Shown one piece after another: positions 12,145-21,059 of a stretch of 51,000 nucleotides of DNA; positions within the stretch are counted from its first letter, which is position 1; each line of letters opens with the position of its first letter. Position numbers and translations under genes: made by a program. The stretch is from Symbiodinium natans. Lineage: Eukaryota; Sar; Dinophyceae; Suessiales; Symbiodiniaceae. The notes beneath the pieces were generated by a model. The model made no database searches. It was not told the origin of the DNA and saw nothing but the letters and a program-made list of their open reading frames with translations. The stretch is taken from NCBI GenBank assembly GCA_905221605.1, contig CAJNDS010002715.1:1-51000 (forward strand). Reading direction: 5' to 3'.

Positions 12145-12196
12145 AAACCCTAAACCCTAAACCCTAAACCCGAAACCCTAAACCCTAAACCCGAAA
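12145..12196. repeat. CCCTAAA telomere-like array (C-strand)
   Basis: Seven consecutive 7-base units are visible: CCCTAAA repeated, with two CCCGAAA variants at regular positions. This is the most regular telomere-like array in the window. It is interstitial and opposite in orientation to the TTTAGGG segment at 12017-12042. Confidence 0.85.
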
Positions 12197-12199
12197 CGG

Positions 12200-14516
12200 G
12201 GTTCCAACGTCATGGTCTTGGAGAGCCCTACCCTGCTTGGAGTCTATGCTGGAAACAATTTGCTTGGCGGTGTTGTCTTCGGCTTAGAGCTACGTTGTGG
12301 GACTCCACAGTATTCCATAGCGCTTCAGATCGCGGCGGCTTAAGGTTGGGGGCGTGGAAGGGTTTTTTCATACCCCTCTGATGCTACTGAATGTGAAGAC
12401 GCTATAGCGGCCGCATCATGGTTGGTTCGATGCGGCACCGGCTCTACAAGCCTCGCTGGCGCGCCTCAAAAGCTGCGTCAAAGAGCGCCGCAAAAACTGC
12501 TACCAGCTCTTCGAGCAGAAGCTCAGCAGAAAGCCTCTTCACACACAGCTATGCGATAAGCCCACCGCACCTCTGCAAAATTGCTTGCTGAGCGGAAAAA
12601 AGGAGGTGTCCAAACTCGCCTTGCATGACAACACATTAAGTTGGGAACATCTTGCGTTGAGGCCTCTGCTCGTCTATTCTCTTGTCAAGATCAGAAGAGC
12701 GGTGTGTGAGGAGAGAAGGGTCGAGACGTCGACTTGAGACCCATGAGGCGCTTGCGGGAAGACCGGTCTGAAGCCGTGTTGGCCCCATAAGTCTCTTCCG
12801 CGGACATTGGGTGTACGGCCTCTCGACACGTCGGCCGCAGCTTACAGCATCTCTCAACAGCAAAACTGCAATACAGTTTAAACTTGAACGCTGTTCAGTG
12901 CGCCCAGTGGATGTCAAATAGGTTCCCTGAGAGTCCTAAGCTCTTCTGGATCAGTAGAACCGATATGACCACCCCGAATTCTAAAAGGTGTTGCTCGGCG
13001 CTAAATATGGGATTTCAACTTATAGTGCATTTTAACGGGATGTGCCCCTGGGGGGATTGGGCGTGCAAGGAGGTCCACGTCCATAGTTAAAAGCAAGGAC
13101 TCGGAATCCAATGCTGAAAGCAGAAGCGCTTGCCGGCACCTTGTGGCACACGCTGCTGCGCAGCATGTGTATAATACGATAAAGCGCAGGTTGCAATTGC
13201 TTGAGAAAATGGCGTGTTAGTTTGTTAAGTCAACCATTCTTCTTGATTCTTTGCATGATGTCCCGCGGTCTCCTGACTTATCCCTGGAAGCCCACAGAGA
13301 GTTGCGCTGAGTATACCAAGAAAATCCCGCGAGAGTTCGCCGATATCCCGCCAACTACCCACCCCTATAAGAAGTCTGCATGGAGTCCCGCCGAGTGCCC
13401 GCCTCCAGAGAATCCACCGGAAGGTCCCGCAGAGTGCCCCCAGATCATTCTGCGGAGAGTCCCATGCACGACAGCGCGCTGTGGCGAAGTATCCGGAAGC
13501 ACCTGCCCGAAAACGGCAGGATGGATGATCGAAGGCAGTGATTTTGCCTTCGACCGGCATCGGGGAGTGTGTAAGCCTTTAAGACAACTGGAATCCCTCT
13601 GATTGCTACCTGCTGAATCACATTTGGGCCAAGAGCCTGCTTTGCGTGGCCGACAAGCTACAGACGGGGTGTAAACCAGCTCTGATTCAAATCGAACGCT
13701 TCTCTGAAGATCGCATGCTTTAAGAGCCTGAACCATGGAACTCAAGACTTTCACTCTGCTGGAGAACAAAGGATAAGGCATACGTTAGATGCTGATCATG
13801 CCCATACAGGGAGTCTTGCTAGATTTTGCGTACGCCACAGATGCCCAGATGTGCAGGCTCTTGCTAGCCCGCCGTGCGCCAGCATCGGGTGTGTCCCGCC
13901 TACACGCTCTGAAATCACCTGGCTGGATGCAAGGATCGTCCGTTTTTATGCCGCGGCTTGGATGTTCTAACTGAACATGGAAGGAAAAAGTGACTTGAAG
14001 CATGCGTCCTTGAGGCCCCCCGACATGTCCCTTCGAAGGCTTGCTTTTGGAGCACAGTGCGCGTGCTCTTGGGTCTTTGTACTGCTTTCGAAGGACACTG
14101 CAACGTCATACCTTGTGCTTTCTTGCGCTGAGCATGAGGGATATCGGATAGCACAGCTTCACTGACTGAAACACATCCTGGTGTGTCTGAATTGGGTCAT
14201 CAACTCAACTCTTGGTGCCGACCGGGAAATGATTATCTTCTTGGGAAACACGTCAACCGCAGTGTAGCACCCGTCCTAGTGGGGGGTGACCAGCTCGTCA
14301 CATAAGTCCCCAGTGTGACATGCGCGCCACGTTAACAGCAATATTTGAGCAACGGAAGCCAGGTGCATCCAGGGGCGTTGTCAGCTCAAGCAGCAGTTCT
14401 ACTTCGATTCCGGCAGGGTTGCCTGATGTTGCCTGCTTGAAGCACATCCGACATGTCATGGCCATTTGGCTTTGAGTTCTACAGTGGTCAAGTGTTCAGA
14501 TCAAGTAGTGTGCATA
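12200..14516. other. Non-coding stretch
   Basis: No gene is supported. Frames up to 138 codons occur (13365-13781, minus), but plus- and minus-strand readings overlap with no motif. Between about 13258 and 13440 the plus strand repeats words like TCCCGCNGAGTGCCC at irregular spacing, with two close matches near 13386 and 13424, hinting at an eroded short repeat. Confidence 0.45.
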
Positions 14517-14640
14517 TGTGTGAGTGTGTGAGTGTGTGTGTGTGTGTGTGTGCGTGCGTGTGTTTGTGTGTGTGTGTGTGTGTCTGTGTGTGCGTGTGTT
14601 TGTGTGCGTGTGCTTGTGTGTGTGTGTGCGTGCGTGTGTT

Positions 14641-14673
<33 letters not shown>

Positions 14674-14715
14674 GCGTGTGTTTGTGTGCGTGTGCGTGTG
14701 TGTGTGTGTGTGCGT

Positions 14716-14767
<52 letters not shown>
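14517..14767. repeat. GT/AC microsatellite, about 250 bases
   Basis: The plus strand is an almost uninterrupted (TG)n array with occasional single-base variants (TC, TT, GC) that themselves recur in phrases such as TGTGCGTGTGTTTGTGTG. It creates artificial long open frames of Cys/Val or His/Thr on both strands, which are not genes. Confidence 0.97.
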
Positions 14768-14770
<3 letters not shown>

Positions 14771-14921
14771 TGTGCTTCCGTGGCTTGCATGAACGAGGAT
14801 ATGCAACTGATATGCGTGTGAGTGCGCTTGCTGTGTAGCGGCTGCATTGACTGCTTGAAAAACGATGGGAACAACGGCAAGTACTGTAGTGGACATATAG
14901 AGGCTTTAACCAGGACGCCTC

Positions 14922-15924
14922 TCACAAGTAGGTCAGAGTCTCCGAGGCCAACCGAGGAGCACTACTGGGCTTTGGCGGAGTCATGGCATCCACGTAAGCA
15001 GAGCCACGCTTGCGCTCTGGGGTAGAAGGTGCCGAAGACGAGGCTGCGGGCTGGATCGGCTTGCTCTCTTTGTAGGGACATTTTTTGCGGCCGGCTTTGC
15101 ACCACATGTAGGCATGCCCTTCATGAAAACGGCACGCCATCCAACCAATACCAAATCCACAGCGAGGGCAGACATCGTAAGGGAGCTGTTCCTTGCGGAC
15201 CTGGACCTGCTGCACAATGGTGTTTGCCTGGTCAGAAACCGACTTGATTCCCTCAGGTAAGCGACCAGTCTCGGCTTGGAACATGTCCAGTGCTTGTTGC
15301 TTCGCTCCTTGTGCCACGGATTCGCTGTCGTCGAAAGCGGCCAGCGGAGCCATCTTGAGCTGGTGCTTCCTGTCAGCGGAGCTCCCGGTGGGCAAGCTTT
15401 TCGTGTTCCTGGTGCCTCTTCCAGGCTGTGATGCCCTGCATTTCATTGGATCCATCATGCGCGATCGCCCTGAAGATGAAGGCACGAGCTACTGGGGCGA
15501 ATCGGCCGGAAGCCGTGCTCAGAACACCGCACGCGTGACTGCCACTTCCACTTACGCATCCAAGACACTCTCCACACTTGAGGATGAGGGGCGCGCAGGT
15601 ACGGCACTGACAGTTAAGCCACTTGAGGCGGCCAGCAGCTTTGGAAATTTCGTCTTCGCCACGCCGAAGTGACTCTTCGATCTTCTCCAGCACCAAATCT
15701 TTCGCAGCCACCAGCTTCGCGAGCGATGCCACATTCCCTCCTGGCTTGTCAGGATGCACTCCCAGACTCAGGTGCCTGAACGCCTGATCTACCGCAGTGG
15801 GGTCTGCCGGGAGCTCGGGAAATCCCAAGACTTCAAGAGCCTCCCGCAGCCCAGCCAAACCGGACGCTTCGTCGGCATAATTGAGTCAGGAGCTACTGCC
15901 ACCAGAGCTCGAAGAAAGGCTGCC
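14922..15924 (-). CDS. J-domain (DnaJ-like) protein with Cys-rich modules, partial or frame-disrupted
   Basis: The J-domain frame runs from about 15885 to 15556 with no ATG. Counting from 15858, helix I is LREALEVLGF, helix II is around residues 22-33 (AVDQAFRHLSLG), HPD is at 35-37 followed by KPGG, and helix III is around 45-58. Known J domains recruit and stimulate Hsp70 through HPD. Six cysteines follow (83, 85, 88, 95, 98, 101), possibly binding zinc. The frame meets a perfect GTAAGT donor after residue 101. Joining to an acceptor at 15489 gives 289 residues in frame, ending at 14922. The C-terminal part has a second Cys/His set (208, 211, 220, 223, 226, 231, 238) and a Pro/Ser/Lys tail. 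Oddities: an upstream frame from a good acceptor at 15925 (AAFLRALVAVAPDS) is one base out of phase. At 15373-15440 an alternative frame (MQGITAWKRHQEHEKLAHRE) also looks coding. Either extra splicing, sequence error or early decay could explain this. Confidence 0.6.
15489..15555 (-). other. Predicted short intron, 67 bases
   Basis: The donor is GGATGC|GTAAGTGG and the acceptor is CCCCAGTAG|CTC on the minus strand. Both exons stay in phase 0. A stronger-looking TTCATCTTCAG acceptor lies 21 bases downstream, but it does not keep the main downstream frame. Confidence 0.4.
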
Positions 15925-18491
15925 CTAAGCAAACGAATAAAGAATCACAAATACTTCAACATGACATGTAATGTTGACTTTGCCACATACCAGCACACTA
16001 AAAACTCATTCCCATGAAGAAATTAAATAGGAGCACGTGATTTCAGCATGTCGAAAGTAGAAGCTGCAGAGCCGCCCATCACTCAGCGAGGTCGCCTTCT
16101 AAGCATGGCCTGGCCGCAATTTCGTGCAACTGTACCAAGTCAATGCTTGCAGGGTATTGTTTTGGAGGCATCGAGAGACATGCATGAAAAAGGTACCGGG
16201 CCGGGTCGTTCATGGTTGAGGGCTCATGCTACAACAGCTCCACTCTTTATTCGAACGGACGAACCCTATGAAGACAAGCACTATCGAAGACGTCGTACCC
16301 GGAAGCAAGAAGGGAGACCTGATTTCCAGTTCTGATTCCAGTTCGGGAGAGCCTTGATGGACCCTGACAGTCCTTGACATCTTGGCGCACCAAAGAGCCG
16401 GCACCCCATGGCAGCCCAAATGCCGAGCCACGACTGCAAGTTTGCAACTTCTCGTTGAGGGTGATTTGGGCAGGGCGCTTCGGCTTGGGTTGCTAAGTGG
16501 TGTTCAGGGACGTTCAGGGACGTTCGGGGACGTTCAGGGTTCGGTTCACTGGTGAGGCCCTGGCCCGTGGTCACTGGGAGAGAGCTTGCGGGCTCGGCGA
16601 AGCCTCGTTTCCCGTGCAGAATCACGGCAACCATCTGTGATTCAGAACCCTATGCACGGGCTGATCCGGACGCTAGAAGCCTTCACAACGCAGTGTGCTC
16701 ACGACATACAGTGCCAGCAGCTCGCACAATCGAAATTAAGATTTGACTACTATCACCAACCCTTGCAAATCTTCTGGTTTGATTAATGCAGACGGACAGG
16801 TGCTTGAATACGCACCCCTGAGCCCGCCTGAAAAACCCGAATGGCAAACCCGCAGCCTACGAAACAGGACCGAGATGGCCGGCCTGCGCACACATGAGCT
16901 CCTGAACCTTCAACAAGCTCTAAATCTGCGCTTTGGATCTTTTGAACCCTGGATGGGTTCCCTCGGCCTCCGAGGCTACGGTAAGGAAATGTAAAGAAAT
17001 CTAAATAAGTGTAAGGCAGCTGCGGACCGGAGGTTGCGCTTCGATTTGGATGAGGACTGCCTGCCGAGCTCACACAAAGTACAATGTCTCAGTCAGCCCC
17101 TCTCTGTGCACTCGGCATTCCAAATCGAGCAGAAGGGAACCCCAGGCCTTTTTGCCTTCTTTCGCGGGCCGCGCAATTTGCCGTCCGGACCTGCTTTTTT
17201 GCTTCAGGGCTCTCTGGACACGGATGTACGTTCAAGACGTTCCTTACAAACGACGCGAAGGGATGTCACCAAACAATCAGAGGTGTGGAGAGCTCTCCAA
17301 ACACAGATTTTGCAAAGTTTTGTCGGGACAAAGTTCTTCCCACCCCTCAAGCCTGGGCAAACCAAGGTAAGCAAAAGCACATTGCTGTTTCGACCAGAGC
17401 ACGTACATCACATCAAGCCTGTGTAAGCCTACTGTGTGGTTGGAGGAGCCCGGGAAGTCAGCACGGGCGCACCGCTGGACAAACACCGTTGAGATGGGTT
17501 GCACCTTGGGTGAGGCAAAGGAATCAGGCGCTTCGATACGTGGTGTATACTCCAAAGACAACGCAGTAGAATGTACAATTCGGAGCATGGATGACAATCA
17601 TTAGGTCATTAGGTGCAAGCCACTGTTTGTTAACTTGGTTTCTGATGCCGTCCAGAAGCTCTGCAAACGACCGCGTCCTCACATCTTCATGCCAGGGCTC
17701 GGACAAGAGTGGCAAGGCATTCCTGGCTGGACTGTTCCGGAACTCCGGTGATGGTCTCTAGGACAACATCGTTGTTGGGGGTCTGGGGTTTGCTCCAAAA
17801 TAGGTAAACCTTCGATGCCTGCAGCACCCGCAGCCTCGCCAAGCTTGCCTAAGAATCACATAGAGTGGAGGTAACGAGACTTACTGTCAAATCTGGGCCA
17901 AAATGTCCCAAACATCGTTCGGCGCTCGGTGTCCTTTCTGCAAACCTCTACGACTCTACATGCCCAAACCACACCGAAACTTAAGACTTGATCAAGACTA
18001 CCCTAAACCTAACTTTGAACCCTACCTGAACCCCAACAGAAAGCCCACCCAACCTAGCTGAACAAGCCTAATCGTTCCGCAAAAGTTTGAACCATCTGCC
18101 TTGCCTAGTTTACGTGCTAAATCTTATCAGGCCTATACTACTCTTGTGCCGTCATCTGTAACCATCCAAACCGCTGTGCCTTGCCTCGTCTTGAGGGCCT
18201 TGCTCTCGAAAGGCGGGTCGACGGTGGAACTGCCGGCCCAAGCCACAACATGCCATGACAGTATTTGCCACATTGCCACATGTACCGTGCCATCCTATGG
18301 AGGCCGAACTCCAAGGCCCAATAAGGATTCCGCTCCAAGTTTTGCCTGAGCCAAAGAATCCCTCCTGGCCCTGAACCCGACATGCCAAGTCAGCAGCTCG
18401 CGCGTGCGATTCAGGAGTATGCCATACGTTAGCCTGGAGGGCTTGTAGCTCGGCAGACAAACTTCAGCCCAGAATCAATCTTTGACATCCT
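15925..18491. other. Mostly non-coding, one candidate exon zone
   Basis: No firm gene. Around 17000-17366 a plus-strand frame of about 120 codons ends at a perfect donor, CCAAG|GTAAGC, at 17366/17367. A minus-strand frame (17277-17597) over the same bases also looks protein-like, so I do not call either. A 10-base tandem repeat lies at 16501-16539. C-rich telomere-like words occur near 17995-18055. Confidence 0.4.
16501..16539. repeat. 10-base tandem repeat, about 4 copies
   Basis: The unit CGTTCAGGGA occurs in tandem, with one copy changed to CGTTCGGGGA and the last running into GTTCAGGGTTCGG. It may derive from the telomere-like word GTTCAGGG that is common in this window. Confidence 0.85.
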
Positions 18492-18812
18492 TCACAAACG
18501 AGCCCTTCGGAAGTCTTCAGTCCAGGCCTTTTCCTGCTCATCGTCCGCCTCAGTGGACTCTCGTATCCCCCTGCACTGCAGACAGCTACTCTCCTTCTGG
18601 ATCTGCGTGATTTCCCTGAGAAGTTTGGCGAGTTCTTTACGGCACATCCCTCCATTCGACATTGAGGTTCCAAGCCTCGATAGTGACTTGCTGTCAACGG
18701 CGGCTTGGATGTAAGTTGCGGACATGGCCAATACGAGGCATTCCTGGAGATGAGCCAAAGCTTTAATGCCCAGCAAGCTGCAATGGTTAGAAAGGCTCAG
18801 AGCTGATTGCAA
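18492..18812 (-). CDS. Candidate exon or gene remnant, helical, unknown
   Basis: This 106-codon minus-strand frame has strongly protein-like composition. It starts with a hydrophobic helical stretch (ALAHLQECLVLAMSATYIQA) and continues with a basic/acidic helical part (RKELAKLLREITQIQKES) and an acidic C-terminus (ESTEADDEQEKAWTEDFRRA). There is no ATG at its edge, and a stop lies just upstream, so it would be an internal exon or a fragment. It is on the same strand as the frame-broken remnant at 19.5-20.5 kb and could be its downstream part. No family is recognised. Confidence 0.4.
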   Translation of the reverse strand: MQSALSLSNHCSLLGIKALAHLQECLVLAMSATYIQAAVDSKSLSRLGTSMSNGGMCRKELAKLLREITQIQKESSCLQCRGIRESTEADDEQEKAWTEDFRRARL

Positions 18813-19508
18813 GTCACAGTTTTCTGATGCATTGCCTGTGTCTTGACATGTCCTGACTACCCTGTAGCTGCCTCTCCCACTGTTACTTCATGGCAGTTCG
18901 CATTTGAAAGAGGTGCCAAGGAGTACCGATATTGTGAGACTCTGCATGAGGTTGGACCGGTTGGAGGTTCCCCTGCCAACACAGAACCCTTGGTTTCCGC
19001 ACCCTGTCCTCGCAATAATCCTCGTACTTCTCGTACCATTCGTTCTGCAGGCCATGCCAGGTTCAAGCTGAAGAATAGCACGTGTCGAGTGCATTATGCA
19101 TTGTATAGAACTTATTTTCTGATACGACTTTTGCAACATACTATGTTCAACTTTGTAAGAAGTTGTAGATTATGTCCGCACACATCGCGGCCAGGATCCA
19201 GCGAGCAATCTGCGACGGCCTTGCAGCCGCAAGTGCTGCAAGTCACCGAGTCATTGGTCTGAGCGGGGCATTGGGGGGATCTTTGGGATCTTTCGTGTGG
19301 CTTCGTTTTCAGTGTGGTTTGGGCTTTTGAGGATGCAGTGTCATCTGGGTGAGGCAATCTAGAGTCGAGAGTGGATCTTGAAATATGGGACGTTCGTCGA
19401 TCTGCAAGTGCCAAACACCCCCCATGATGTCCACGCAGCTTCTTTATGTTTAGTTACTTCTCTTGAAGAGGAATTCCAAGCCTCAGTCCCGGCTTGAAGT
19501 ATGCGACA

Positions 19509-20460
19509 TCATCCCACAGCACTGAGTGATCCCTGTTGCTGAAACCGATCGAAGCGAACGGCCGTCCAATCTGAGGGCGCGGGCCCACCAATCACCCGCT
19601 TTTCGACTCCTTTGCTGCGGGCGTGTGACATGATCTCACGTTTAGCTCTCGGCTTCAACAGGTCGGCCGTGATGCGCCGAAATAATCCAGATCCATAAAT
19701 GTTCGCAGCATGTTGATGGGACTTGGATATTGGGATCCCCACTTTCTCAACAAGAAGGATGTTCACAACACTGGTTCGGGAAGCCAGCCAAGATTCAAGT
19801 AGTCGAGGTGGTACGCCAAATTTTCGGCCTGCTCAGGAATGTGCCGATTGCTTGTCGGGCTTTTTGAGGGCAAACCTAGGGCAGCGTCACATCACGATGC
19901 TGCTGTACAAACTTGTGGCAGCCACATTGACAGCGGCGGGATCGTTCGCGTGCAGGATGCCTGCTCTGGCTTGAAGACGTCGCTTCTCCGCATCTCCTGC
20001 AGCCAGCACAAGTCACGTTTGAACACGTCAAGGATGTCCTTGCTCATGATTTTTCAGGTAGGGTCTCAGTCTCAGATCTGAGCATCTTTTTGATCGTGTC
20101 ATACACTGTTCTGAGCAGTGATCGCGCGGCATGGATGGACTTGTCCTGCAAAGACATCTCTGAGGGGTCCACTGGTGGAACGGTTGACACTTTCATGATA
20201 CTTGGTCAGATTTGCCGAGCTGGGAGCTGCGGAGTCTACAGCGTCCTCTTGGGCCTAATTAGGGGTGCCAGAAAGCATCGATCTCTCACTCACCGCCTCC
20301 TTTACCACTTCTCCTCAACAAAACCGCCTGCTTGCTTCACCGGTTCAACTTGCGATGCATGTGTACAACCTGTAGCAGCTGCCTCATGCTTTGACCACTC
20401 CAGAAAATGCTTTGCGCATGATGACCAACAATATTTCCGCCAACGCCAAAGAATCATGAC
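19509..20460 (-). pseudogene. Frame-broken protein-coding remnant, unknown family
   Basis: Protein-like sequence runs along the minus strand but changes frame several times. One block (20196-20044) includes SIHAARSLLRTVYDTIKKML. It ends at a TGA whose bases overlap the ATG of the next block, which begins MSKDILDVFKRDLCWLQEMR. That block meets an in-frame TGA, then resumes as EQAENLAYHLDYLNLGWLPE up to about 19768. A one-base shift there leads into NILLVEKVGIPISKSHQHAA, open to 19509. An upstream block (20460-20302) contains EWSKHEAAATGCTHASQVEP and ends in a stop. Four disruptions in under 1 kb with preserved composition are typical of a decayed gene or a dead mobile element. Introns too short for this organism would be needed to explain them otherwise. 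The opposite strand carries a 251-codon open frame (20090-20845), probably a shadow. Confidence 0.45.
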
Positions 20461-20921
20461 TGAGAGTGTGGGAGAGAGTTCTGGAAGTCAGAGGCAGTCA
20501 CTTGGCCCCTTGACAAGTTGCATGAAACTTGGAGAGACGCACACTGACCTTGCTACGCTGCTTCTCGGCTTGCTTCCTCCAATCTCATGGCGGAACCTGC
20601 GCTTGCATGGATGCCTCCGCCTCGATCCCTTGTCACTACAATCGGTAAGATCAATCAGAAATGAAAAGGAGTGCAGATTTTACTATCCGGCTGTTGTAGT
20701 GGGCGATGCAGCTTCAAGCTCATCCTCCTCTCTCTCATTATTGTCTGCTTATCTCACAACTCTCCCTAACCTTCCGAACTGGAACAGAAAACTCAAGAAG
20801 CCACGCAGCAAGATTCGCAGCCCTGACATCAACACCGAAATTTGACACAAACCCTGCCAGTCCTCCGCTGCACCACGCCTCTCCGCGAAACGGTCGGACT
20901 AGCAGGCCAAGGTACAGGTAA

Positions 20922-21059
20922 AGGTAATTCTTCAGATCTTTCTGGGTGTCTCCTCGCCATCCGTCCTGCCCATCTTTGTTTGCGAAGATTTACAGGTAAA
21001 TCTTCACGATCTTTCCGGAGTATTCCTCGCCACCTGTCTTGCCCGTCTTTGCTTGAAAA
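20922..21059. repeat. Tandem duplication, about 72-base unit, two copies
   Basis: Copy 1 (20922-20987) and copy 2 (20994-21059) share the order AGGTAA-TTCTTCA-GATCTTTC-CTCGCCA-CCTGCC or TTGCCC-TCTTTG-TTGCGAAG or TTGAAAA, with roughly one difference in five bases. Short AGGTAC/AGGTAA words flank copy 1. Confidence 0.75.

Noticed and set aside
14453-14925. Open frames of 104-145 codons made of Cys/Val or His/Thr
   Set aside because: They are translations of the GT/AC microsatellite and carry no evidence of being genes.
17034-17597. Plus-strand exon ending at GTAAGC, and a competing minus-strand frame
   Set aside because: Both readings look plausible over the same bases and I could not decide between them. 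Noted in the region entry only.
20090-20845. Plus-strand frame of 251 codons
   Set aside because: It lies antisense to blocks of much more protein-like sequence and has Ser/Leu/Arg-rich composition, so it is probably a shadow of the minus-strand remnant.
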